A program made the position numbers and the translations under genes. A DNA stretch of 64,000 nucleotides from a bacterium UBP2_UBA2255 (GTDB taxonomy: Bacteria; Edwardsbacteria; AC1; EtOH8). The stretch spans positions 19,886 through 83,885 of the forward strand of contig DDXR01000073.1 of assembly GCA_002347565.1 (NCBI GenBank), in the 5' to 3' direction. The notes beneath the pieces are model-generated. The model was not told the DNA's origin. It did no database searches and saw only the letters and a list, made by a program, of their open reading frames with translations. This document shows positions 55,940 to 64,000 of the stretch, piece after piece (positions within the stretch are counted from its first letter, which is position 1; each line of letters starts with the position of its first letter).

Positions 55940-58141
55940 TCAGAAGAAGTGATACTTCAGCCGCAGGTTGATCTCCGAGCGCTTGACCGTGTCGCGCACC
56001 TTGTAACCCAGCTTTCCCGTGGCGTAATCATAGGTGAAGGACTCGTCCTTCTCGATGGAAAAGTCGTACAACGCCTCCAGCTCGACCTTGTTGAGGATCT
56101 TGTAGCCGTACTTGCCGTGCAGCAGGATTTTCAGCTGTGATTTGAGGAACGGCTTCAAGATCTCGACGCTGGCCTTCATCTCGGAGAGCGTCTTCGCATA
56201 CCTGAGGCCGGTCTCTGCGCCGTACTCGTAGAGTTGCAGCCCAGCGACCATGGTGTCCTTGCTGTAGAGCAGCCCCTGGTAGTGGGCGAGCGTCAGCCAC
56301 GACAGCGACAGGGTGATGGGCTTGGCGTACTTCAGGTCGCCGATGCCGAACCCATAGAGGTAGCGCCGGTCGAACGATTTCTGGGCCGCCAGCTGCTGCC
56401 GGTAGTAGGCGCGGATTTCCAGCCCGGTCTCCAGCTGGTCGGCGCTCTGGTCCAGGATCTCCGCCAACAGGAATACCGTGTCGTAGCCGTAGCTCGTCCT
56501 GACCACCAGCCCCCGGTCGGTCAGCATCCGGTTGACTTCCAGGATGCGCGCCTGGGAGGTCTTGCGCTGCTGCAGGATCCGGATCAGGCCGGCCATCGCG
56601 GCCCGCGACAGCGGTTTTGCGATAATGCCCTCCCGCAGCAGCGCCTGCTCGTATTTCTTGGCGCGGACATAGCCGGCAAGATCGACTACCTGGCCGTAGC
56701 CGGTGCCGCCGGCGATGAAGATGTCGACCTGCTTATCGCTGTCCGGCAGGCTGCTGCGCAGCGACTGGCTGTCCTGGTTCTCCGCGAAGAGAAAAAACGG
56801 TGAGTTGCTTAGATACCTCTTGGCGCCGACGGTCAGGCCCCAGTCGAATTTATTGTCCTTGACCGTCGTGTCCCGCTGCACCGTGCTGTAGGTCATCGTC
56901 AACGTATCGAAGACCTGTTCGTAGCCGCTGTACTTGGTCGAACCGACGGATTGGAAGAGGTTGACTATCTGGTAGTTTCCCCAGGCCGGTCCCTGCCAGG
57001 ACCGGTCGTAGTGCAGCCGGTTGTCCAGCACCAGGCCGCTGACGGTGTCGCCCAGCAGGCTGCTGGCATAACCGGTTCCGAAGGAATCGCGCCAGACGCT
57101 CTTCTGGCTGAAGCGGCCCTCGTACCAAAGATGGGCGGTGAAGGCCGTGTCCGGCGCCGACAGCATCAGGTTGGCGACCGTCAGGTCGCCCGCTGCGATG
57201 GTGGCCGTCGTCAGCGACGAGGCCGGTTTCAGATCCCTGACCTGGGTGGTATCCGGCGTCTTCGGTTTTCCCTTGGCCGCGACGTGGATTGGCGGCAGGC
57301 CTGTCGTGTAGGCCTCGTCCAGCAGGGCCTTGTTGAGCCGCGCCAGCTCCGCGCCCTTGAGCTCCTTCGCCCCCTCGAGGCGCTTCCGCAGCTTGTCGGA
57401 AAGCGGCAGGTCCTTGTACTGCTTGGCGTCGCTCAGTTTGGGGTCGGCCAGCAGCTTGTTGAGATCGGCCGCCAGCGCTGCGATCAGAGCCGGCGCAGGA
57501 TCGGACATTCCGTCGTACTTCTTCAGCAATACCCTGGTCGACGGCGACAGTTTTCCCCTGATCAGCCGGCTCAGGTTGTCGGTTGGTTTTACCAGTCGCT
57601 GGCAAAGAGGTTTGGCGATCGCCACATTCCCCGGGGTGTACAACGAATCCTCCAGCAACGGTGTCGGCGGCTCCAGCGGCTTTAACTCCGCTCTGGGCGC
57701 CTTCCCGAACTCGGAAGCAAAGGCGATCTGAAGCAGTCGCTTGTTGAAGCGGGCCAGTGCCTGCGTTCCACGGAACCGGGGTTTGGAGGATTGCGCCAGC
57801 AGTGAGTCCGGCAGTTGATGGCCCTTGAACCGGTCCCGGGAGAAGAACTTCTGGTCCTTCAGCAGCCCGTTGAGTTCCAAAAGCAGGCCGGCCTTCAGCT
57901 GTTCGGACGGTTCGGCCGTTCCCTCGTATTTCATCAACACCATCAGGGTCTGCTTGGACAAAACACCGGCGATATATTCCGACACCGGATCGGACGGAGA
58001 CCGCAGCCTGAGCGCCAGGCCGCGGTAATCCTTGATCTCTTCGGTGCCGATCTGGACCGGGGTCGTGTTCGCGGCCTGTTGGGCGAAGACCGCCCCGGCG
58101 GCGATCAGTGCATAAATGGCCGTCACGGCGATAGTACGCAT
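55940..58141 (-). CDS. Outer-membrane-type protein with duplicated N-terminal domain
   Basis: 733 residues. After the signal peptide (MRTIAVTAIYALIAAGAVFAQ) a domain of about 100 residues occurs twice: copy 1 at about 38-141 (SKQTLMVLMKYEG, LLLELNGLLKDQK, ARFNKRLLQIAF) and copy 2 at about 178-279 (SPSTRVLLKKYDG, LAADLNKLLADPK, ARLNKALLDEAY). The remaining 420 residues are strand-rich and end LRLKYHFF, an outer-membrane-type C-terminus. No family recognised. The promoter at 58186-58214 and a GGAGG site precede it. Confidence 0.7.
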   Translation of the reverse strand: MRTIAVTAIYALIAAGAVFAQQAANTTPVQIGTEEIKDYRGLALRLRSPSDPVSEYIAGVLSKQTLMVLMKYEGTAEPSEQLKAGLLLELNGLLKDQKFFSRDRFKGHQLPDSLLAQSSKPRFRGTQALARFNKRLLQIAFASEFGKAPRAELKPLEPPTPLLEDSLYTPGNVAIAKPLCQRLVKPTDNLSRLIRGKLSPSTRVLLKKYDGMSDPAPALIAALAADLNKLLADPKLSDAKQYKDLPLSDKLRKRLEGAKELKGAELARLNKALLDEAYTTGLPPIHVAAKGKPKTPDTTQVRDLKPASSLTTATIAAGDLTVANLMLSAPDTAFTAHLWYEGRFSQKSVWRDSFGTGYASSLLGDTVSGLVLDNRLHYDRSWQGPAWGNYQIVNLFQSVGSTKYSGYEQVFDTLTMTYSTVQRDTTVKDNKFDWGLTVGAKRYLSNSPFFLFAENQDSQSLRSSLPDSDKQVDIFIAGGTGYGQVVDLAGYVRAKKYEQALLREGIIAKPLSRAAMAGLIRILQQRKTSQARILEVNRMLTDRGLVVRTSYGYDTVFLLAEILDQSADQLETGLEIRAYYRQQLAAQKSFDRRYLYGFGIGDLKYAKPITLSLSWLTLAHYQGLLYSKDTMVAGLQLYEYGAETGLRYAKTLSEMKASVEILKPFLKSQLKILLHGKYGYKILNKVELEALYDFSIEKDESFTYDYATGKLGYKVRDTVKRSEINLRLKYHFF

Positions 58142-58185
58142 GGGGCAGCACCTCCTATTATCGGCTGAGCTGGTAAGTCACTAAC

Positions 58186-58214
58186 ACTATAGTGCAGGCC
58201 GTCTGGAAAATCAA
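58186..58214 (-). promoter_or_regulatory. Sigma-70-type promoter for the duplicated-domain protein gene
   Basis: On the minus strand: TTGATT (58209-58214), 17 bases, TATAGT (58186-58191). The spacer from the tRNA (58215-58312) holds nothing else recognisable. Confidence 0.6.
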
Positions 58215-58312
58215 GTCATTTCTAAAAAATCGGCCGCAGTTTACCGCCGTTCACGCTGTCAAGCGCAGGCCGCAAAGCGAAAAAGCAGCTGGCGCTGCTT
58301 TCTAAATGAAAC

Positions 58313-58387
58313 TGGAGCGGGTGATGGGAATCGAACCCACAATATTCAGCTTGGGAAGCTGACGTTCTGCCACTGAACTACACCCGC
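58313..58387 (-). tRNA. tRNA-Gly (anticodon CCC), CCA encoded
   Basis: The minus strand begins GCGGGTG (58387-58381) and pairs with CACCCGC (58323-58317). The anticodon loop TTCCCAA between TCAGC/GCTGA stems gives anticodon CCC. The T loop GGTTCGATTCC is standard. After the acceptor stem come T as discriminator and CCA, encoded at 58313-58315. It has its own promoter (58397-58425). Confidence 0.95.
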
Positions 58388-58396
58388 ATTGTACCA

Positions 58397-58425
58397 ATTG
58401 TACCCCAACGGCGCCGATTTGTCAA
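58397..58425 (-). promoter_or_regulatory. Strong promoter for tRNA-Gly
   Basis: On the minus strand: TTGACA (58420-58425), exactly 17 bases, TACAAT (58397-58402). The tRNA starts 9 bases after the -10 box. Confidence 0.8.
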
Positions 58426-58445
58426 GGTTCGAGTCAGCCGGCAGG

Positions 58446-60470
58446 TCATTCGATGACGGCCACTTCTACGCTGGGATAGCATTCGGCGCTGTATGCCAGG
58501 CAGGCGACGGGCTTGTCGAGGAAGGCCCCGACGCCGTTGAGGGTCATCCAGCAGCTGACCAGATAGGTCCCCGGGGGCGCCGACACGGTGATCCGTTCGT
58601 CGATCGTGGCCCCTTGCCCGGGCGGCAGCGGGTGCGGCAGCGGCAGGAAGTTTTCCGCGACCTGCGCCGATGGTTCCTGCTTCTTCCACCAGACCGCCAC
58701 CAGCGAGTATGTGCCCGGTTTCCTTTTGCACTCGCGTGATGTCTTGCCCAGTTCCAGCCACGGCGTCCGGCCGGTGTTCTCCACCCGGAGCCGCAGGGAG
58801 ATCTCCCCGCCCCGCCGCACCGTCGCCGGCGACACCGCCAGGATCTCGACCTTGGCCCGGTTCCCCCGCCCCATCCGCTTGGGGAATCGCTCGGCGCGCT
58901 TCCCGGGCAGCTTCACGCCCAGCACCGCGATCTTCTTGGCCAGGCCCATCCGGGTCAGCCCCAGCGTGGCCGCGGTGGCGGTGACGTTGAACGTGTGGGC
59001 CTGGAGCGCGGCGGAGACCAGCGCCCGCTCGTGCTGGCGAACGGCGTCCTTGAGCCTTCCCCCCGACAGCGCCGGGTTGCCGTGGACGATGTCCCCGGGC
59101 AGCAGCCGGCCCGGGATCTCCTCCGGCGGGTCCTGCGCCAGCACGAACTGCACCGCCTTCTCCAGCTCCCGGATGTTCCCCGGCCAGCGGAAGTTGCCCA
59201 GCACGGCGTGGGCGTGCGGCGAGAACCGGTACGGCCTGCCGTGGCCGTACTTGTTCAGGAACAGCGCCAGCAGCTCGTCCAGGTTCTTCATCCGCTCGCG
59301 CAACGGCGGCAGGTGCAGCACCGCCCCCTTCAGCCGGTAGAACAGGTCCTCGCGGAACTGGCCCCGGGGCACCATCGCCTGCAGGTCGCGGTTGGTGCAG
59401 GCGATCACCCGCACGTTCACCGGCTTGGGCTTGCGGGCGCCGATCCGCATCACCATCTGGTCGTTGAGGATCCGCAGCAGCTTGGGCTGCATCGCCAGCG
59501 GCAGCTCCGAGATCTCGTCCAGCATGATCGTCCCGCCGTCGGCCAGCTCGAACTTCCCCGCCCGCCCCTCGCTGCGGGCGCCGGTGAACGAGCCGGGTTC
59601 GTACCCGAACAGCTCGCTCTCGACCAGGTGCTCGGGCAGGGCCGTGCAGTCGATCACCACGAACGGCCCCTTGCACCGCACCGAGGAGTAGTGCACCGCG
59701 CGGGCCATCACCTCCTTGCCGGTCCCGCTCTCGCCGGTGACCAGGAACGACAGGTCGGAGTTCGCCAGCACCATCGCCTGCCGCCGCAGCTCGGTGCCGA
59801 TGCCGGCCATGGTGTCCAGGTTGACCGTCGCCAGCGTGTCCTGCCGGATGAACCGCAGGGTCTCCCGCTTCTCCTCCTCCAGCACCAGGATCACCTTGTC
59901 GCTCTGGTGGTGGGCGCTGGCCAGCAGGTGGACCTCGTCGTCGCCCTTGCGGAACAGGATCTCCTTCTTGTACGCCGGATAGCGCCAGAAGCCATCCGGC
60001 GCGAACTCGCCCAGTCCGGCGAGGGTCCAGTACCGGTCGGCGCCGCGCCGCAGCCCGACCCGCAGCATCACCGTCGCCGCGTTGTTCATGTACAGCACGC
60101 CGCCCTGCTCGTCCAGCAGCAGCACCGCCTCGCTCATGTTGTCCATGATGAAGAACCGGAACTCGTCCTCCACCTGCAGCCGCTCCCAGTCCAGCAGCAG
60201 CACGATGTCATCGTCCGCGGCGTGGGTCGTGGCCAGGCACTGCTGTTCCACGCCGCTGCGGCGGACCAGAACGTCGGCCTTGGCCAGGGGCTCCCGCCAG
60301 AACTTGCGGGGATACAATTCGACCAGCTCGTCCAGCTGGCGGCCGATGTCGCCTTCCGTGAAGTCGAGATGCTTGCCGACGGAGGGGTTGAAGTACTTGA
60401 TCGCACCGGAACGGTCGAGCAGCAACACACCCTGCTTCAGGGCATCGATAACGATCTTGCAGTTCTGCAT
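58446..60470 (-). CDS. PAS-type sigma-54-dependent activator with extra C-terminal beta-sandwich
   Basis: 674 residues. Two PAS-like regions at about 5-105 and 110-205 (KQGVLLLDRSGAIKYFNPS, SEAVLLLDEQGGVLYMNNAA), an AAA+ sigma-54 interaction domain (Walker A GESGTGKE near 246; GSFTGA in place of GAFTGA near 292; WPGNIRELEKAV), and an HTH of the Fis type around 485-540 (FNVTATAATLGLTRMGLAKK). Unusual: a beta-sandwich of about 130 residues follows the HTH (RLRVENTGRTPWLELG, LPLPHPLPPGQGATIDERI, APPGTYLVSCWM), like the NEW3/Wzt-type Ig fold usually found in extracellular or glycan proteins. Start chosen at 60470 because the PAS begins there. Confidence 0.88.
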   Translation of the reverse strand: MQNCKIVIDALKQGVLLLDRSGAIKYFNPSVGKHLDFTEGDIGRQLDELVELYPRKFWREPLAKADVLVRRSGVEQQCLATTHAADDDIVLLLDWERLQVEDEFRFFIMDNMSEAVLLLDEQGGVLYMNNAATVMLRVGLRRGADRYWTLAGLGEFAPDGFWRYPAYKKEILFRKGDDEVHLLASAHHQSDKVILVLEEEKRETLRFIRQDTLATVNLDTMAGIGTELRRQAMVLANSDLSFLVTGESGTGKEVMARAVHYSSVRCKGPFVVIDCTALPEHLVESELFGYEPGSFTGARSEGRAGKFELADGGTIMLDEISELPLAMQPKLLRILNDQMVMRIGARKPKPVNVRVIACTNRDLQAMVPRGQFREDLFYRLKGAVLHLPPLRERMKNLDELLALFLNKYGHGRPYRFSPHAHAVLGNFRWPGNIRELEKAVQFVLAQDPPEEIPGRLLPGDIVHGNPALSGGRLKDAVRQHERALVSAALQAHTFNVTATAATLGLTRMGLAKKIAVLGVKLPGKRAERFPKRMGRGNRAKVEILAVSPATVRRGGEISLRLRVENTGRTPWLELGKTSRECKRKPGTYSLVAVWWKKQEPSAQVAENFLPLPHPLPPGQGATIDERITVSAPPGTYLVSCWMTLNGVGAFLDKPVACLAYSAECYPSVEVAVIE

Positions 60471-60589
60471 AGATATCCAGTAACCTAAGGTTTTGGTTGC
60501 CAATGGATATGCCGGCGCGAGACGGGAAAACGATAGTTTATGAATGATGTCCGCAATGATAACATATGTTTCGTTTCCGCGCAATGGAA

Positions 60590-60617
60590 AAAGCGGCATG
60601 CTTGCACATGCCGCTTT
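60590..60617 (-). terminator. Terminator after the tandem-cyclase gene
   Basis: Perfect 11-bp stem AAAGCGGCATG / CATGCCGCTTT with a 6-base loop, followed on the minus strand by TTCC after a five-T run. It lies 15 bases after the cyclase stop. The rest of the spacer to the sigma-54 activator gene (60471-60589) shows no promoter that I would defend. Confidence 0.8.
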
Positions 60618-60632
60618 AAGCAACCGTGTACC

Positions 60633-63539
60633 CTATTTCTTATCAGCTTGGGCTTGTTTCTCCTTCTCGGCCTTCTCCGCCTCCTCGGCCTCCTTGATCT
60701 GCCGCTCCAGCTCCGGCAGGATCCCGGCCTCGACCATCTTGTCGAACACCTCCAGCGCCCGGTCGTAGTGGGCCAGCGCCTCCTGGTTGGCGTACGCCTT
60801 CTTGGCCTTGTCGCCGGCCTCGACCGAGTAGTAGAACGCCGGCACCCAGTTCTGTGCGTAGTAGTAATGGTGCGCCAGGATGCCCAGCACGTCGTCTATT
60901 GCCTTCTCGTTCACCTGCTCCAAGTGGTCGCCGATGCTGTTGTGGAGTTCGCGCCGGCGCGAGAAGGCCAGGCTCTCGTAGGCCACCTCCTGGGTCATGA
61001 TGTGCTTGAAGATGTACTGCTCCGGCTGCTCCGACAGGATCAGGTCGAACCGGTTGAGGTCCTTGAGGTTCTCCGGCAGGTTGGTCCGCTTGGCGTAGAT
61101 GGCGTTGAGCACCGGGTAGGCGAAGTGCCGGCCGATCACCGACGCCACCTGCAGCACGTCCTTGGCCTCCGGCGTCAGGTGGTCGATGCGGCTCATGATC
61201 ACGCCCTGCACCGTGTCCGGGATGTGGACGTTCTTGACCTCCTGGACCGCCACCTGCCACTTCCCGTCCTTCTCGACCACCACCCGCTGCTCGATCAGCG
61301 ACTTGATGACCTCCTCGACGAAGAACGGGTTGCCCTGGGATTTCTTGAGGATCAGCTCCTCCAGCTCCTTGGGCATGCCCTCGATCGCCAGCAGGGTGCG
61401 CACCAGCTCCAGGCTCTCCTCGGCCGACAGCTCCTTGAGCTGGATCTCGCCGAAATACTCCTTGGTCTGGAACTCGTGCTTGGCGTCCAGCGGGCGGTAC
61501 AGCAGGGCCAGCAGGATGGCCTTGTCGCCGATGTTGCGGGCCACGTAGTTGAGCAGGGCCAGCGAGGCGTTGTCGGCCCAGTGCAGGTCCTCGATCACCA
61601 GCAGCAGGGGCTCCTGGCTGGCGCCCCAGGTCAGGATGTCGAGCACCAGGTCGAACAGCCGCTGCTGCCGCAGCTTGGGGTCGAGCGACTTGGTGAGGCT
61701 GGTCTCCGGTATCCAGACGCCGACCAGCTCGCCGATGATCGGCGCCCAGTCCTTGAGGGCGGGATCGATCACGCCCAGCATCTTCTCGATCTTGGCCGCC
61801 TTCTCCTCCATAGTGGGCAGCCGCTTGGTGCCGAGATAGGTCTCGAACAGGTCGGCCCACGGCAGGTACGAGATGGCGGTGCCGTACGACTGGCAATTGC
61901 CGCCGAACAGCGAGTAGCCGTGTTCCAGCCACAGCTGGGCCAGTTCCCGGCCCAGGCGCGACTTGCCGATGCCGGGCTCGCCAACAACCGCCACCACCTG
62001 TCCCTTGCCGGCCATCACCTTCTCGATCGCGCCACCCAGGATCTCCTTTTCCTTCTGGCGGCCGACCATGGATTTCGATTCCGAGACCCACTTGCCGAAG
62101 ATGCTGTCGGCGGCTTCGGCCTTCCCCAGCACCTGGTAGATGGCCACCGGCAGGGATTTCCCCTTGAATTCCTTATCCCCCAGGCTGGCGACCTCGAACT
62201 TGCCCATGGTCTTGCGGTTGACCGACGCCGTCACCAGCAGCTGGTCGTCTTGGGCCTGGGCCATCAGGCGCGCGGCCAGGTTGACCTCGTCGCCCATCAC
62301 CGTGAACTCGCGGCGCCGGGCCGAGCCGATGGTCCCGGCGAACACGTAGCCGCTGTTGATGCCGAATCGCTGCTTGAGGCCGCCGAACTTGAACTCCTCG
62401 TGCCCCAGCATCTCCAGGGCGAACAGGGCGGCCCGCTCGTCGTTGTTCTCGTAGGTGATGGGGGCGCCGAACAGGATCAGCGCCCGCTGTCCTGCGGCCG
62501 AGAAGTCGATCTTGTTGATGGCGCCGCCATACTTCTCGACCGTGTCCTGGAGCACCGAGAAGTAATTCTGCATCTTGGAGACCGCCTGGGCGTCACCGTC
62601 GAAATCCAGCCCCCGCAGGTTCAGGAACACCGCGGTCACCCGCCGGTGCTCGCCGAACGTCCCCAGCCCCTTGGGGTCGGCCACGATCTTCTGCATCACC
62701 CAGCCCGACAGGTAGGGGCGGATCAGTTCCATCTGCGACACCAGGTCGTCCAAGTCGCCCGCTGCCGCTTGCTCGCCGGCCGCGACCGGCTCGACCGCCG
62801 CGGTGACGTCGGAGACCCGGTAGATGCCGTCCCCCTTCTGCTCGGCGGTGACCGCCTTGGCCGCGGCGGCCATCATCTCGGCGCTGATCAGCGTCTCCCC
62901 GATCTCGGCGGCGTCCTCGATCAGGGACACGCGGTTGGTGACTTCGCCTGCGGTGAGATAGTAAGCCCCCTTGGCCGGGTTGCCCAAGCGAAAATTGAGC
63001 GCCGGGCCGCAATGCAGCGCCAGGTGCAGGTTCAGGTTGAAGACGCCGGCCGAGGTCTTGACCTCGGTGAAGTTCTTGACGAATTCCTGGATCTCCCGCG
63101 CCGCCTTGAGGGCCCGCAGCTGGTGGGTCGATTTCTCCCCCGGCAGACTGGAGAAGCTGATCGACAGGGCATCGCCGATGAAGCAGATCACGTCACCGCC
63201 GTAGCTCCCGACGATCTTGATGATCGGCGAGAAGTAGCTGTTGATGATGCCGGTCACCTCCTCGGCCCCTTCCTTGCCGCTGCGCGAAAGCCGCTCCGAC
63301 AGCGTGGTGAAGCCGGTGACGTCTGCCAGCATCAGGGTCTGCTCCGAGCGCGAGCCCCTGTCCAGGGCCGACAGGCCGGCGCGGACGCTGCGCGGAACGT
63401 AGGCGGACATCGAATGGAAGATGTCCGTCAGCTGCTGCAGCACCTGCGGCCGCTCGGCGGCGGTCAGCGATCCGGCGCCGGCCCGGGCCGCCAGGTCGGG
63501 CGAAAGGTAGAGCTTCAATATGTCGGGGCTGTGTTTCAT
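60633..63539 (-). CDS. Tandem class III cyclase - AAA ATPase - TPR protein (soluble-adenylyl-cyclase-like)
   Basis: 968 residues, no signal. Cyclase domain 1 (about 65-240) keeps the metal aspartates (TLMLADVTGFT; GGDVICFIGDALSISF) but its transition-state segment is altered (GEVTNRVSLIE). Domain 2 (about 298-480) lost them (VFLNLRGLDF; DFSAAGQRALILFG) but keeps REFTVMGDEVNLAARLM. Then a STAND/AAA-type ATPase (P-loop GEPGIGKSRLG near 520; LLVIEDLHWADNASLALL), a helical TPR-like part and a charged coiled-coil end. The order C1-C2-ATPase-TPR is that of animal soluble adenylyl cyclase and many bacterial relatives. cAMP product is inferred. Start at 63539 (MKHSPDILKLY). Confidence 0.85.
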   Translation of the reverse strand: MKHSPDILKLYLSPDLAARAGAGSLTAAERPQVLQQLTDIFHSMSAYVPRSVRAGLSALDRGSRSEQTLMLADVTGFTTLSERLSRSGKEGAEEVTGIINSYFSPIIKIVGSYGGDVICFIGDALSISFSSLPGEKSTHQLRALKAAREIQEFVKNFTEVKTSAGVFNLNLHLALHCGPALNFRLGNPAKGAYYLTAGEVTNRVSLIEDAAEIGETLISAEMMAAAAKAVTAEQKGDGIYRVSDVTAAVEPVAAGEQAAAGDLDDLVSQMELIRPYLSGWVMQKIVADPKGLGTFGEHRRVTAVFLNLRGLDFDGDAQAVSKMQNYFSVLQDTVEKYGGAINKIDFSAAGQRALILFGAPITYENNDERAALFALEMLGHEEFKFGGLKQRFGINSGYVFAGTIGSARRREFTVMGDEVNLAARLMAQAQDDQLLVTASVNRKTMGKFEVASLGDKEFKGKSLPVAIYQVLGKAEAADSIFGKWVSESKSMVGRQKEKEILGGAIEKVMAGKGQVVAVVGEPGIGKSRLGRELAQLWLEHGYSLFGGNCQSYGTAISYLPWADLFETYLGTKRLPTMEEKAAKIEKMLGVIDPALKDWAPIIGELVGVWIPETSLTKSLDPKLRQQRLFDLVLDILTWGASQEPLLLVIEDLHWADNASLALLNYVARNIGDKAILLALLYRPLDAKHEFQTKEYFGEIQLKELSAEESLELVRTLLAIEGMPKELEELILKKSQGNPFFVEEVIKSLIEQRVVVEKDGKWQVAVQEVKNVHIPDTVQGVIMSRIDHLTPEAKDVLQVASVIGRHFAYPVLNAIYAKRTNLPENLKDLNRFDLILSEQPEQYIFKHIMTQEVAYESLAFSRRRELHNSIGDHLEQVNEKAIDDVLGILAHHYYYAQNWVPAFYYSVEAGDKAKKAYANQEALAHYDRALEVFDKMVEAGILPELERQIKEAEEAEKAEKEKQAQADKK

Positions 63540-63609
63540 GGCGCGCACCCTTCCGATAGATTCATCTGCATTGTATGCTTTTTCCCCTAAAAATGCAATA
63601 CCCCGCGGC

Positions 63610-63638
63610 AAAAAAGCGGGCCGGGGCCGGCGCCCCGG
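63610..63638 (-). terminator. Terminator for glmS
   Basis: On the minus strand: stem of 7 bp (CCGGGGC/GCCCCGG; 63621-63627 with 63632-63638) directly after the glmS stop, then CCCGC and a run of six T (63610-63615). A second pairing, CCCGC/GCGGG, is possible across the T run. Confidence 0.6.
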
Positions 63639-63639
63639 G

Positions 63640-64000
63640 TCACTCGACCGTCACGCTCTTGGCCAGGTTGCGGGGTTTGTCCACGTCACAGCCTCGAGCC
63701 ACGGCGAGGTGATAGGCGAACAGCTGCAGCGGTACGCTTCCAAGGATCGGTGTAAGCTCCTCGAGCGTCCTGGGCAGGAAGATGACGTCGTCGGACACGC
63801 GCTCTATCTGCTCGTCACCTTCGGTCGCCAGCGCGATGATGGGCCCCTTCCGGGCTCTGATCATCTCGAGGTTGCCCATCGTCTTGTCGTGCATGGAGTC
63901 CGCAGGCACCAGGAAGACCGTCGGGGTCTTCTCGTCGATGAGTGCGATCGGACCGTGCTTCATCTCGGCGGCCGAGTACCCCTCGGCATGGATGTAGGAG
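63640..64000 (-). CDS. glmS: Glucosamine-fructose-6-phosphate aminotransferase GlmS, C-terminal end (5' end outside window)
   Basis: Only the last about 120 residues are present: AEGYSAAEMKHGPIALIDEK, AEMKHGPIAL being the hallmark of the sugar isomerase domain, and the ending CDVDKPRNLAKSVTVE shared by GlmS proteins. It makes glucosamine 6-phosphate for peptidoglycan and lipopolysaccharide. Transcribed on the minus strand; a terminator follows its stop. The glutaminase domain lies beyond the window. Confidence 0.95.
   Translation of the reverse strand, partial: SYIHAEGYSAAEMKHGPIALIDEKTPTVFLVPADSMHDKTMGNLEMIRARKGPIIALATEGDEQIERVSDDVIFLPRTLEELTPILGSVPLQLFAYHLAVARGCDVDKPRNLAKSVTVE

Noticed and set aside
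60540..63590. Plus-strand open frame of over 1000 codons opposite the cyclase gene
   Set aside because: It is the antisense shadow of a GC-rich gene: its translation is repetitive in Leu, Gln, Val and Arg, has no ribosome site and no domain, whereas the opposite strand shows clear cyclase and ATPase motifs.

Overview
The window is a 64 kb piece of a GC-rich chromosome from a diderm bacterium, probably an uncultured, at least partly anaerobic lineage. Several genes support this. A LpxL-type acyltransferase, several Omp85-like barrels, many lipoproteins and a PgsA/PgpA pair point to an outer membrane. A four-subunit 2-oxoacid:ferredoxin oxidoreductase and several 4Fe-4S proteins point to ferredoxin-based metabolism. 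Genes are packed with ATGA overlaps, and short AT-rich repeats sit between some of them. I cannot name the phylum from sequence alone; placement in or near the FCB/candidate-phyla radiation is a guess.

Layout. 1-16 kb (+ strand): housekeeping run surE, pcm, LOG-family, acylphosphatase, apt, a small secreted protein, a very large protease/propeller/barrel protein, rsmD, coaD, obgE, a HEAT protein, dprA, a DUF4126 membrane protein, a lipoprotein, a DUF362-ferredoxin, an LpxL-like acyltransferase, a small lipoprotein, mutL and miaA. 16-21 kb: a transaldolase and a transketolase split into N and C subunits, with a nitroreductase, a ferredoxin-containing aldo/keto reductase and a lipoprotein lying between the halves; several repeat types cluster here. 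21-25 kb: a SerA-like dehydrogenase, a decayed barrel lipoprotein gene, DUF1015 and a convergent RlmI-like methyltransferase. 25.5-33.6 kb (+): a second protease/propeller/barrel giant, an Omp85/BamA-like protein, a YfgM-like TPR protein, a GH57 glycosidase and a small membrane protein. 33.6-35.8 kb: an AT-rich island with a lipoprotein, a Cys-rich mini-protein, a HEPN-like protein and a broken DUF3795 gene. 35.8-58.4 kb (- strand): leuS, a coiled-coil/zinc-ribbon protein, holA, an exported unknown, an exported TPR-CHAT protease in a chain with thpR, a thioesterase, cinA, a long PgpA, DUF3795 and pgsA; then a lipoprotein, a TPR protein, the oxidoreductase operon, a CsgG/FlgO-like protein, a new type of outer-membrane protein and tRNA-Gly(CCC). 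58.4-64 kb (-): a sigma-54 activator with a C-terminal beta-sandwich, a tandem-cyclase/AAA/TPR protein and the 3' end of glmS.

The most unusual items are: (1) two paralogous exported proteins that join an HExxH peptidase, a TolB-like propeller and an Omp85-like barrel, one next to a stand-alone Omp85 gene; (2) a tandem class III cyclase with complementary degenerate halves plus ATPase and TPR regions, recalling animal soluble adenylyl cyclase, beside a sigma-54 activator with an extra beta-sandwich; (3) an AT-hook-like basic tail on a metabolic 2-oxoacid oxidoreductase subunit, whose operon has a leader that can fold as a three-way junction; (4) a perfect terminator-like hairpin inside the start of the GH57 coding region; (5) an AT-rich repeat that has become codons of leuS; and (6) strong sigma-70-type promoters so close to start codons that several messages should be leaderless.
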